Positions 1 through 7,862 are shown, counted from the first letter of the stretch. The stretch is DNA of 26,362 nucleotides from CAYNNP01 sp964398215 (GCA_964398215.1 CAYNNP010000067.1:1-26362); one strand, 5' to 3'. Translations and numbers: made by a program. The notes: generated from the sequence alone by a model not told the origin.

Positions 1-21
1 CGAAAGTCTTGATGACTTTCG
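1..21 (-). terminator. Hairpin 3' of the OsmC-like gene
   Basis: Positions 1-8 (CGAAAGTC) pair perfectly with 14-21 (GACTTTCG) around a 5-nt loop. It lies 45 nt beyond the stop of the minus-strand OsmC-like gene, so it could end that transcript. The window edge cuts off the sequence where a U-tract would be, so a terminator role is not proven. Confidence 0.35.
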
Positions 22-65
22 CTACGGCCTTCAATCAAGGTCAACGTCTGCAGCACTGGCCGAAG

Positions 66-482
66 TTACTGGTAGATGAATTCGATTGGTGCGTCGATGT
101 CAGGATGCAGACTCTTGTGGACAGGGCACTTGCCTGCAGCGGTTTCCAATCGCTCGCGCATCGCGGCATCAGCTACTCGATCGGGCGGAATCGTAACGAC
201 GGTCTTCAGTCCTCCGATTCGACGAACCGGCGACGTCACCATTTCTTTGGTCACATGCACGGTGCTGCCAGTCAAGTCGATTTCATGACGCTCAGAAACC
301 AGTCCCAATATCGTCAAGACACAGGTTCCCAAAGCCGTAGCAACGAGATCCGTTGGCGAAAACGACTCGCCTTTACCGCCGTTGTCGGTCGGCGCGTCGG
401 TGGTTAATTTTGCTTGACTTGGTCCATGAGTCGCAACAACTCCCAATTGACCAACGTACTGGCCTGTGATTTCAACACCCAT
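66..482 (-). CDS. OsmC/Ohr-family protein
   Basis: This 138-aa protein matches the OsmC/Ohr family in length and layout. The family contains cytoplasmic thiol peroxidases that reduce organic hydroperoxides. The two conserved cysteines are visible: Cys54 in the G-T-C-V-L-T helix after the S-P-T-D-L-V-A-T-A-L-G motif, and Cys119 in G-K-C-P-V-H-K. The ATG at 482 is preceded by AGAGGA with a 5-nt gap, a good ribosome-binding site. QueE lies 48 nt upstream on the same strand, so co-transcription is possible. The sequence resembles the general OsmC subgroup more than classical Ohr, so the substrate is unknown. Nothing looks broken. Confidence 0.88.
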   Translation of the reverse strand: MGVEITGQYVGQLGVVATHGPSQAKLTTDAPTDNGGKGESFSPTDLVATALGTCVLTILGLVSERHEIDLTGSTVHVTKEMVTSPVRRIGGLKTVVTIPPDRVADAAMRERLETAAGKCPVHKSLHPDIDAPIEFIYQ

Positions 483-530
483 CCTGTTCCTCTTTCAATT
501 TCAATGCGTTCACTCTCAATGGAAAGCCGG

Positions 531-1280
531 CTAAGTTCCACGACGATTCCCGAACCAGCGAATCTGCATTCGGTCGCAGTAATGAAAACCGTTTGACTCA
601 GCCCATGGTTTTAACCACACACTTGCTTTATCCATCGCCTCGATTGTACTGCCTTGTGGCATGATCCAAACATCCGTCGGTTGAATCTTTAGTTGGTCCA
701 CCACCTGCAAAGTTTCCGTGTAATCATTGGTAGAATCGACAACGAATTTGATTTGAAACTCAGGAGACCGGTCAATCAGCGAAAGCATCGTTGCGATTGG
801 CATCCGGCGCTGCTCATGCAACACACTCCACTTGGGGTGTTCGACTGGATCCGGCGTGCTGGACCGAAACTTGGGACTAATCGACATCAGGTCGCACTCG
901 ATATTTCGGTCGACCGTACCAGCGGTTTCAATCGTCACGTGCAAACCAACTTGCCGCATCGCTTTGGCCAAAGCAACCGATTCCGGCGGCAGCATTGGTT
1001 CACCGCCAGTCAGCACGACGTGAGAAAGCCCCGTTTTTTGTGCAGCATCCACCAGCGACTGGATCGTGCGGTGTTCTCCCACGGGTTTCCACGACGCATA
1101 AGGCGTGTCACAGAACCAACAACGGAGATTACAACCACTTAGACGAACAAAGAACGTCTCAATTCCCGTCAAAATCCCTTCACCCTGGCGACTGACAAAC
1201 GTTTCAGATGTTCGTAGCGTCCCCCTGTTCGCGGCAGGCGACGCATGCGAAAATTCAGATTCACCAGACGGAGATAACAA
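531..1280 (-). CDS. queE: 7-carboxy-7-deazaguanine synthase (radical SAM)
   Basis: QueE converts 6-carboxytetrahydropterin to 7-carboxy-7-deazaguanine in the queuosine/7-deazapurine pathway. The 249-aa product has the S-R-Q-G-E-G motif (residues 30-35), the radical-SAM cluster motif C50-x3-C54-x2-C57 in S-G-C-N-L-R-C-W-F-C-D, and V-L-T-G-G-E-P-M at about 89-96. The x3/x2 spacing is the common one for radical SAM. The TTG at 1280 is the only usual start codon between the upstream in-frame TGA (1292-1290) and the conserved core, so the start is set by elimination. It leaves about 22 extra residues before the usual family start and has only a weak Shine-Dalgarno. The start abuts that of queF on the other strand, another gene of the same pathway. 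Confidence 0.92.
   Translation of the reverse strand: MLSPSGESEFSHASPAANRGTLRTSETFVSRQGEGILTGIETFFVRLSGCNLRCWFCDTPYASWKPVGEHRTIQSLVDAAQKTGLSHVVLTGGEPMLPPESVALAKAMRQVGLHVTIETAGTVDRNIECDLMSISPKFRSSTPDPVEHPKWSVLHEQRRMPIATMLSLIDRSPEFQIKFVVDSTNDYTETLQVVDQLKIQPTDVWIMPQGSTIEAMDKASVWLKPWAESNGFHYCDRMQIRWFGNRRGT
1270..1273 (+). promoter_or_regulatory. Ribosome-binding site of queF
   Basis: GGAG lies 7 nt before the TTG at 1281. An in-frame TAA at 1275-1277 excludes any earlier start, so this site supports TTG initiation. It sits inside the first codons of queE on the opposite strand. Confidence 0.6.
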
Positions 1281-1652
1281 TTGAGCGACTCAGATAACTT
1301 TCGTGAGATCCTGGAAGTCTTTGACAACCCGAACCCATCTCGCAATTATACGATTGAACATCATTGCCCCGAGTTTACATCGGTGTGCCCCAAAACGGGA
1401 CAACCAGACTACGGCAAAATCGTATTCACTTACATTCCAGACAAAGTCTGTGTGGAATTAAAGAGCTTGAAATTCTACCTGCAAGCATACCGTAACGAAG
1501 GCATCTTTTACGAGGCGGTTACAAACCGCATCATGGATGACTTCGTTGCGGTAACGAAACCACGCAAAGCAACCGTGGAAAGCATATGGACTCCGCGCGG
1601 CGGGCTGAACAGCAATGTTCTCATCCATTACCCAGACGAAAACCAATCGTAA
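1281..1652 (+). CDS. queF: NADPH-dependent preQ0 reductase (QueF, short type)
   Basis: QueF reduces the nitrile of 7-cyano-7-deazaguanine (preQ0) to preQ1, the committed step towards queuosine in tRNA. The 123-aa length fits the unimodular YkvM-type enzyme, which shares the T-fold. The catalytic Cys36 lies in F-T-S-V-C-P-K-T-G-Q-P-D, with Asp43 seven residues later. The QueF motif E-L-K-S-L-K-F is at 59-65. The start is TTG at 1281 with a GGAG site 7 nt upstream. It is divergent from queE with no intergenic bases, so its promoter must lie inside queE. Confidence 0.95.
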   Translation: MSDSDNFREILEVFDNPNPSRNYTIEHHCPEFTSVCPKTGQPDYGKIVFTYIPDKVCVELKSLKFYLQAYRNEGIFYEAVTNRIMDDFVAVTKPRKATVESIWTPRGGLNSNVLIHYPDENQS

Positions 1653-1655
1653 CCG

Positions 1656-1688
1656 TGCTACGCGCACGCGTACTTTATAAACGTAGCA
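1656..1688 (+). repeat. Small inverted repeat after queF
   Basis: TGCTACG (1656-1662) is matched by CGTAGCA (1682-1688) across a 19-nt spacer, starting 4 nt after the queF stop. It could form a weak hairpin in the 78-nt gap before the next gene. There is no U-tract, so a terminator role is uncertain. Confidence 0.25.
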
Positions 1689-1730
1689 GCCTAAACCATC
1701 TCAGCAATCACAAAGACTAAGAAATCGAAA

Positions 1731-2720
1731 ATGACTACTCCAGTACTTCTGAGCGGATTTGCAGACGAAGCCGCCAACGAAAAACAAGCTGTCCAACAGT
1801 ACTCCGCGTTTGCGGCACTTGGCCTAAAGTACTATTCGATTCGTTTTATTGATGCCGGCAACGGAATCAAAAACGTCATGGGGCTGGACGAATCGGAAAT
1901 CGAGCACTTGGTAAAAATGCAAGCGGACTATGGGCTGAAAGTCAGCAGCATTGGATCCCCGATTGGCAAAGTAAAACTACAAGACGTCGATGATGGAACC
2001 AGCAACAAGTTCATTCCGTTCGATCAATACCTAGCAGAAGACGTCGTGATCGCTTGCGACCGCGCCGAGGCTTTTGGCGCAAAACTGATTCGTGGATTTT
2101 CTTTCTATCACCCCAAGGGCACGGCTGCTGCGGATCATGTAGACCAAGTCGCCGATCAACTTGGGCAAATCGCCGAGGTTTGCGACAAGCGTGGTTTGAC
2201 ATTCGGCTTGGAAGTCGAAGCGAATTTGGTTGGCCAGACTGGCGATCTACTAAAGACCCTAGCGGAAAAAGTAGACCACCCCGCGATGCTGACAATCTTT
2301 GACGGTGCCAACATTGTGACCCAAGGATTCACGGCCGACGAAACCTTTGCTCAGTATCTGGCCATGAAACCAAGTCTTGGTTGGGTTCACGTCAAAGATT
2401 ATCACGATCCTTCGCCGACTGGACGCATCGAACACGTTGACGAAGCGAGCCTGGAAAACTTCGTTCCTGCCGACATCGGTGACTGCGGACACGAAGCGAT
2501 TTTCCGCGACATGAAAGATGCGTTGCCTACGATTCACGAGCGAGCGGTCGCTCGGGGCGCCGACGGCGTATTCTTTGATATGGAACCGCATGTAAAAGGC
2601 GGCGGCCAGTTTGGTGGCTTTAGTGGCCCCGACGGATTCGGCATTGCACTCCGCGGCCTCTGCCGAGTGCTCGATTACGTCGGAATCCCCTACGACCTAC
2701 GAAGCTTTTCCGACATTTAA
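1731..2720 (+). CDS. Sugar phosphate isomerase/epimerase-like TIM-barrel protein
   Basis: The 329-aa product resembles the xylose-isomerase-like TIM-barrel superfamily (AP endonuclease 2 / sugar phosphate isomerase-epimerase). It opens with L-L-S-G-F-A-D-E-A. Likely metal ligands fall at expected places: Glu in F-G-L-E-V-E-A-N, Asp in T-I-F-D-G-A-N, His in W-V-H-V-K-D-Y-H and Glu in F-F-D-M-E-P-H. No signal peptide is seen, so it is probably cytoplasmic. Planctomycetes carry many such paralogues, so the substrate cannot be named. The ATG has only a weak A-rich site upstream. It is 78 nt after queF on the same strand, but no functional link is apparent. Confidence 0.82.
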   Translation: MTTPVLLSGFADEAANEKQAVQQYSAFAALGLKYYSIRFIDAGNGIKNVMGLDESEIEHLVKMQADYGLKVSSIGSPIGKVKLQDVDDGTSNKFIPFDQYLAEDVVIACDRAEAFGAKLIRGFSFYHPKGTAAADHVDQVADQLGQIAEVCDKRGLTFGLEVEANLVGQTGDLLKTLAEKVDHPAMLTIFDGANIVTQGFTADETFAQYLAMKPSLGWVHVKDYHDPSPTGRIEHVDEASLENFVPADIGDCGHEAIFRDMKDALPTIHERAVARGADGVFFDMEPHVKGGGQFGGFSGPDGFGIALRGLCRVLDYVGIPYDLRSFSDI

Positions 2721-2815
2721 GGCGAGCAGGAGACTACCTGTCGAGAAAGATCGACGGTGTCAAACGCTCACGCCTCCAATGATCGCCTTGTCCATCCATG
2801 ATAGCTGAGCTTTGC

Positions 2816-2835
2816 CCTGTACTTGAGGGTACAGG
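2816..2835 (+). terminator. Hairpin between the isomerase and fucokinase genes
   Basis: CCTGTAC (2816-2822) and GTACAGG (2829-2835) form a perfect 7-bp stem with a TTGAGG loop. It lies about 95 nt after the isomerase stop, in the 222-nt gap before the fucokinase gene. No U-tract follows, so it may be a factor-dependent end or a regulatory palindrome. Confidence 0.3.
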
Positions 2836-2942
2836 TCGGTTGGGTCTGTGCGTTTGATGGTGTGGATAGATTTTGCTTGTGAAGTAGAATGCTCTTTTCT
2901 AATTAGAGCCGCTTGCCGGCGTGTTTTCGTCGGACATGATCA

Positions 2943-5873
2943 ATGAACCCTGAACTTCTACTTTCCTTGCCGCCCAGAATGTGCGAGCAAATTGCGGAAT
3001 GTGAATCGGCGATCGCCAAGGAAGCCTTCTTTGCACATGATCCTGTTGATTCGCAACTTGGGTCGGGTGGCGGCACCGCCTATTTGTTGCAACAAGCGTG
3101 GTTGAGCTTTCAGCGGCAAGAAAACTCCGACGTGTCCTTGAGCGATTGGCTGGATTCTCGGCAACGAATCGTGATTCATGGCGGTGGCGAAAGTCGCAGG
3201 TTGCCTGCTTATGCGGCGGCCAGCAAACTCTTCATTCCAATTCCGACACTACGCTGGTCGCGAGGGCAACGACTGGGACAAACGCTGTTGAGCTTGAACC
3301 GGCCTTTTCTGGATACGGCTTTGGATGCGGCAGGTCAAAACCCGCGAGTGATGATCGCCAGCGGTGACGTACTGTTGCGATCGCGTCAGCTAAAAAAACC
3401 ACTGCCGAATGCCGACGTTGTATTGCTGGGCATGTGGACTTCGCCCGAAGTCGCCCGCAACTATGGCGTCATGTTCGTTGACCGTAACGATCCACAACAA
3501 TTGCAGGCCTTTCTGCAAAAACCGAATGTGGACGAAATCCGTGAGCGATCGCGCGACACGGCTTTTATGGTTGACATCGGTGTCTGGATGCTTAGCGAGC
3601 GCGCCGTTGCCTGCTTGATGAAGAAATGCGGTTGGGATGAATCGCGATCGCAATTCCAAAACGAGATCCCTGAAAACTACGACCTGTACGGCGAGTGGGC
3701 GTTGCACTTGGGCAGCGACACGGACCAGCCAGATGACGACTTGTCACAGCTGACTGTCGCAGTTGCTCCCGTCAACGACGGCGAATTCTATCACTTCGGT
3801 AAATCGTGCGATGTAATCGATTCAATGTATCAGCTGCAAACGCTTGTGAACGACCAAGCGGCCTTGGGTGCGGTGCCTTCGTTGGCCCAGCCAAAACAGT
3901 TCATTCAAGATGCGTATTTCGGAGCGCCCGTTCGCCGTGAAGAAAACGAATTGCTTTGGGTTGAAAATAGTTTTATCCCTTCGACTTGGAAAATTCGTCG
4001 TCGCCACATGCTGACTGGGATTCCAAAAAATGATTGGCAGATTGATTTGCCGGAAGGCGTTTGTGTGGACTTCGTACCGATCGGCGAAACAGCCTATGCT
4101 ATCCGGACCTACGGTTTCCAAGCGGCGTTTCGAGGCCCGATAGGCGACGACGCGACGCAGTGGATGCACCAAAGTGCGATGAACTGGTTCAAACATCGTG
4201 GCATCTCGCTTCAGCAAGCCGGTATCGACAGCGATTGTGATCTGCAGCAGGCTCCGATCTTTCCCGTTGTCGATCAAGCTGATTTGTCGGGCGAATTTCT
4301 TCAATGGATTTGCGACCGTCCGCACGCCGAGACCACAAATGATCCAACAACGCAGGCCACTGACAAACAGCATCAAGATCGTTGGCTTCAACAACCACGA
4401 GTCTCTGCGCGGGAGATCGCTCGTTCGGCCAACCTGACGCGGGTCTACGCCCAACGTAACGAATTGCGAAAGTCGGTATTGCCGATCATGGCGAATCACG
4501 CCAGGAAAAGTGTTTTCTACAACTTGGATTTGGCTAGCACGGCCAAGACGTATGCCCAATCCGATGCGTTGGTTCCCGATGAGTGTGATGTGGCTGACGA
4601 CCTGATGATCGCCGTGCATAACCGAATGTTTCGTAGCGAAGTTCTAAAGAACCGGGAGGACAAGAACTGGCAGGCGGAAGAGGAGAAGAGTTTTCGCTTG
4701 CTAGAAAAGGCGATCGTTACACCTTACCTTCGCGAACAGGTCATCCCAGAATTCACTTTAGCCGCAGATCAAATTGTTTGGGGTCGCGCACCAGCTCGCG
4801 TTGACCTTGCCGGTGGATGGACCGACACGCCGCCTTACTGCATTGAGCATGGCGGTAGTGTCGTCAACGTCGCGTTGGACTTGAACGGCCAGCCTCCCAT
4901 CCAAGTCTTTGCACGACGTTCCAAGGAGCGAACGATTACGCTCCGCTCGATCGACCTGGGGCTGGGAGAAGTCCTTTCTACCTACGATGAAATCGGCGCC
5001 TATCGAGGTGTCGGCGGTGGATTTTCTGTCGCCAAAGCCGCGTTGGCGATGTGCGGCTTTCATCCCGAATTCAATGGTGATGCATTTCCAACACTTGAAA
5101 AACAACTGAATGCATTTGGCGGCGGAATCGAACTATCGATGCTCGCGGCGATTCCTAAAGGTTCTGGATTAGGAACCAGCAGTATTCTGTCCGGCGCTGT
5201 TCTAGGGACGCTAAACGAAATTGGTAATCTTGGCTGGGATGTTCTCGCATTAGCCGAACGCGTCAGTGCGGTGGAACAGATGCTTGGCAGCGGCGGCGGC
5301 TGGCAGGATCAGTACGGTGGGTTGCTGCGTGGTGCCAAGATGATCCAGACCAGGCGCGGTATGCGTCAACTTGCTTCGGTACGCTGGTTGCCTGCGGAGT
5401 TCTTTACGCAGCCAGAATTGAATGATCGCTCGCTGTTGTATTTCACGGGCATCACGCGAGTTGCCCATGATGTACTCGGTGAAATCGTCCGCGGCATGTT
5501 TTTGAATGACCCGCAGCGGTTATCCATCCTGGATTCAATCGGCGAAAACAGTGCGGATTGTTTCGACGCCGTACAGCGTTCCGACATCGAAGCCTACACT
5601 CGCACCATTGCCAGAAGCTGGTCACTGAACCAACAACTTGATGTTGGCACCAATCCGCCAGAAATCCAAGCGTTGATGCAGCGCATTGAGCCCTATCTGT
5701 CCAGCTTTAAACTCTCCGGCGCTGGCGGTGGTGGCTTCCTTTACATGATTGCCAAGGATGTCCAGCAAGCCCAGCTACTCCGCCGCGAACTCGACAACAA
5801 CCCACCGAACCCTCTTGCCCGTTTCGTAAAGATGTCGCTTTCATCAACTGGATTGCGAATCACGAAAAGTTAG
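2943..5873 (+). CDS. fkp: Bifunctional fucokinase / fucose-1-phosphate guanylyltransferase
   Basis: This 976-aa protein has the architecture of Bacteroides Fkp and plant FKGP, which convert L-fucose to L-fucose-1-phosphate and then to GDP-L-fucose for glycan synthesis. The N-terminal pyrophosphorylase part has G-S-G-G-G-T-A-Y-L-L (40-49) and H-G-G-G-E-S-R-R-L-P-A-Y (79-90) with Lys95. The C-terminal GHMP-kinase part (about 610-970) has R-A-P-A-R-V-D-L-A-G-G-W-T-D-T-P near 615-630, the ATP loop G-S-G-L-G-T-S-S near 740-747 and L-S-G-A-G-G-G-G-F near 924-932. Both halves look intact. An overlapping ATG at 2936 is out of frame and stops after five codons. Specificity for fucose rather than a related sugar is inferred from the family. 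Confidence 0.9.
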   Translation: MNPELLLSLPPRMCEQIAECESAIAKEAFFAHDPVDSQLGSGGGTAYLLQQAWLSFQRQENSDVSLSDWLDSRQRIVIHGGGESRRLPAYAAASKLFIPIPTLRWSRGQRLGQTLLSLNRPFLDTALDAAGQNPRVMIASGDVLLRSRQLKKPLPNADVVLLGMWTSPEVARNYGVMFVDRNDPQQLQAFLQKPNVDEIRERSRDTAFMVDIGVWMLSERAVACLMKKCGWDESRSQFQNEIPENYDLYGEWALHLGSDTDQPDDDLSQLTVAVAPVNDGEFYHFGKSCDVIDSMYQLQTLVNDQAALGAVPSLAQPKQFIQDAYFGAPVRREENELLWVENSFIPSTWKIRRRHMLTGIPKNDWQIDLPEGVCVDFVPIGETAYAIRTYGFQAAFRGPIGDDATQWMHQSAMNWFKHRGISLQQAGIDSDCDLQQAPIFPVVDQADLSGEFLQWICDRPHAETTNDPTTQATDKQHQDRWLQQPRVSAREIARSANLTRVYAQRNELRKSVLPIMANHARKSVFYNLDLASTAKTYAQSDALVPDECDVADDLMIAVHNRMFRSEVLKNREDKNWQAEEEKSFRLLEKAIVTPYLREQVIPEFTLAADQIVWGRAPARVDLAGGWTDTPPYCIEHGGSVVNVALDLNGQPPIQVFARRSKERTITLRSIDLGLGEVLSTYDEIGAYRGVGGGFSVAKAALAMCGFHPEFNGDAFPTLEKQLNAFGGGIELSMLAAIPKGSGLGTSSILSGAVLGTLNEIGNLGWDVLALAERVSAVEQMLGSGGGWQDQYGGLLRGAKMIQTRRGMRQLASVRWLPAEFFTQPELNDRSLLYFTGITRVAHDVLGEIVRGMFLNDPQRLSILDSIGENSADCFDAVQRSDIEAYTRTIARSWSLNQQLDVGTNPPEIQALMQRIEPYLSSFKLSGAGGGGFLYMIAKDVQQAQLLRRELDNNPPNPLARFVKMSLSSTGLRITKS

Positions 5874-5906
5874 CGGATTGGTGATTCAGTAAAGCGACTT
5901 TAAAAA

Positions 5907-6296
5907 TCAACCAGTCGGTCTAAATAGAAACAGAATCAAAACAAAAAACGCCAGGATCAGCAAAAACAAAGAACCGACTGAAAACCCAGCGATCAATTTG
6001 GTTCGAGCTGAAACGAATTTCATCTGAATTTGTGTCCTTGGTGGCTCCAGCAAAACGGGATACTTTGTTTTGAACTTGTTCCATTGCATCAATCGAACGC
6101 CATACCAAGCGGGCACAAACAAAGCGCCGAAAGCCGAACATAAGAAACACAAAATGAGCGCCAACCAAAACTGATCCGCGTCCTTGGTAATTGCCCACAA
6201 TTTCTTTAAATCGCTAGCTTCTATTCCCAGTTCATGTTCTGGGTCACTGACAGTGCCGACCTGAATCGGTGAGGCGTACGGATTTGTTTCAGACAT
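5907..6296 (-). CDS. Small membrane protein with NPYxSP-type N-terminus
   Basis: I cannot assign a function to this 129-aa protein. It begins M-S-E-T-N-P-Y-A-S-P, an N-terminal pattern I associate with many small planctomycete membrane proteins. Two hydrophobic stretches, about residues 43-68 and 101-126, predict two transmembrane segments with a basic loop between them. It starts 57 nt after the stop of the Sec-thioredoxin gene on the same strand, so the two may share a transcript. The downstream gap to the convergent fucokinase gene is only 33 nt. The start ATG has no strong Shine-Dalgarno. Confidence 0.7.
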   Translation of the reverse strand: MSETNPYASPIQVGTVSDPEHELGIEASDLKKLWAITKDADQFWLALILCFLCSAFGALFVPAWYGVRLMQWNKFKTKYPVLLEPPRTQIQMKFVSARTKLIAGFSVGSLFLLILAFFVLILFLFRPTG

Positions 6297-6353
6297 TGCA
6301 AATTTGAACTATGGCAACATGAGTTATTGATGGCGTTCAGCAGGGTGCCTTTT

Positions 6354-7706
6354 TCAACGCCGAGACCTTTCTCGCGAACTTGAAACGCTAAACTGAAAGT
6401 CTTGGCGGCGGTAAATGCATACACCGTCAGCAAGACAAATGTGGTAGAGCGCAAAGCCTTTGATATTGCATGTACCCGCGTCTCTTTTAACGGCGACATC
6501 AAACTCCAGGCGACGCTTTTCAACCGAAGCCGGGCTTTCAGGATTGGCCAGTTCGTTGGTCGATGCCGAGATCGCGGCTTCATCCGACTCGATCCATATC
6601 TCCAGGGGCGCAGCCTCATTGTTCCACTTTGCTTTGGAAGGATCGTTCAGCGTGAGGGTAAAGTGCACGGTGCCAGATTTACCTGGCTTGATGAACGAAG
6701 GCACCACGGTCTGCTGGATGGTTACATGCTCTGCCAAGTCTCGCGTGATCTTCCCATCACGATCGGGCGAGGTCTTTGATCCCGCCGATGGCAGCTTTGA
6801 TCGCCCCGCTAGCTCGGATCGCGTAAGCGGAACGGTTAATTCAACAGGCGTTTCGCCACGAGCGGTAATTTCCTTTTTCGCTTGGTCAACCCAATCGTAA
6901 AACGGATACGGTTTCTGCAATCTTGGACCATACTGTTCGATGCGGCGTCGCCAAATGTACTGGTTGGGATTCGATGCAAGCGCCAACGTCCAGTACTTGG
7001 ATGCCGCATCAAAATCTGCGTCCGCGTAAGAAAATTCGTCGTAGCGCATGCGATAGGCTACTCCAAGCCGAAAGGCAACCGCACCGTTGCTGGGGTTCAT
7101 TTTCAGGGCCGCGGTGTACTGTTCAATCGCGGCATCGATTCCCGCCCTGCGATCCTTGCTGAAAAGAAGCTGTTGGTCACCAGGTTGCGAAGGCGTTGCT
7201 TCTACTGCGGCCGGCGAATCATTCTCAGCAACTTTTTGCCCCACAAACTTTGCCAGATCGTTTGGCCTCATGCTCGTTTTACGAACGACCCCGTTTTCGT
7301 CGATGCCCACAAACAACGGAACGCCAGTCATTCCAAGCTTTGTGAACGGATCTTGTGCGATTGGGAAATCGTACTGTTTCCATTGTTTGTACAGTCGTGT
7401 TCTCTCGGCATGTTGCTCTTGAACAACCCCGACAACAGCCAGCGAATCAGAGTTCAGCTTTTGGATTTGTTCGTGCCACACGGGCACGATTCGTCGGCAG
7501 CCCGCTCACCAACTGGCAAAGTGCATCAGGATGACTTTCTTACCGCGAAAGTCAGACAGTTTGATCGCTGCACCGTCTTCGATAGACGGCAAGACAAAAT
7601 CAGGATGCACCTGCCCAACCCTGGGAGTGTACCTGGTTGCTTGAGCACAACTGATGCTGGCACCAATCGTGAGAGTCCCGATCAGAATGAGTGTGACGCG
7701 AAGCAT
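6354..7706 (-). CDS. Exported Sec-containing thioredoxin / DsbD-N-like fusion (selenoprotein)
   Basis: The reading frame is open for 450 codons except for one TGA at 7508-7506. That TGA is codon 67, where a thioredoxin CxxC needs its first cysteine: F-A-S-W-U-A-G-C-R-R. A SECIS-like hairpin follows, so I read it as selenocysteine. Residues 1-23 look like a signal peptide ending C-A-Q-A. Residues 25-165 are a TlpA/redoxin-type thioredoxin fold with a cis-proline motif G-V-P-L-F (Pro130). About 183-273 is TPR-like. About 323-440 resembles the N-terminal domain of DsbD, with C424-x5-C430 in H-I-C-L-A-D-G-V-C. The likely role is thiol-disulfide or peroxide chemistry outside the cytoplasm. I chose the ATG at 7706 over a TTG at 7775 because it gives a clean signal peptide. 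The same gene ends at another TGA (6356-6354). An ordinary caller would report two fragments, 7706-7506 and 7487-6354. Alternatives are a nonsense mutation or sequencing error. Confidence 0.82.
7471..7489 (-). promoter_or_regulatory. Bacterial SECIS-like element
   Basis: On the minus strand the RNA reads UCGUGCC-CGUGU-GGCACGA, a perfect 7-bp stem with a 5-nt loop. The hairpin begins 16 nt after the UGA and its loop begins after 23 nt. Known bacterial SECIS elements sit immediately downstream of the UGA inside the coding region, with a short apical loop carrying an early G and commonly a GU. This hairpin meets those rules. It encodes part of the thioredoxin helix, so some base pairing could be coincidental to the protein sequence. 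Confidence 0.78.
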
Positions 7707-7812
7707 TATGGTTAGCCGTTGGTTGATTGAATAAGTTGACAAACTTTGCCGAACACGACGACAGCAAAGCAACAATCATATCATACACAGGGTACCAAAC
7801 GCAGCGAACGGC

Positions 7813-7822
7813 CCGGCAATGA
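7813..7822 (+). repeat. Target-site duplication, left copy
   Basis: CCGGCAATGA directly abuts the left terminal repeat of the MITE-like element. An identical copy abuts the right end at 8023-8032, as expected from a staggered-cut insertion. Confidence 0.75.
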
Positions 7823-7862
7823 CAGGGCAAAGAGTTGTTTCAAGCCGAGATGCCTGAAGAAA

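Noticed and set aside
3822..4619. 265-aa minus-strand reading frame inside the fucokinase gene
   Set aside because: It is antisense to a well-supported coding sequence and has no recognisable domain.
7484..7505. Alternative stem just after the UGA (CGGGC with GCCCG, with internal CGA/TCG)
   Set aside because: It needs internal mismatches and a bulge and puts the loop only about 12 nt from the UGA. The 7-bp perfect stem at 7471-7489 is better placed, and the two exclude each other.
6882..7715. 277-aa plus-strand reading frame opposite the selenoprotein gene
   Set aside because: It is antisense to the thioredoxin/TPR coding region. Its openness only reflects codon bias on the other strand.
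6354..7775. Two separate genes: a truncated 89-aa redoxin (7775-7506) and a 377-aa protein starting at 7487
   Set aside because: The two frames are in register across a single TGA at a CxxC position with a SECIS-like hairpin. The second piece alone would lack the first strands of its thioredoxin fold, and the GTG at 7487 lies within that fold.
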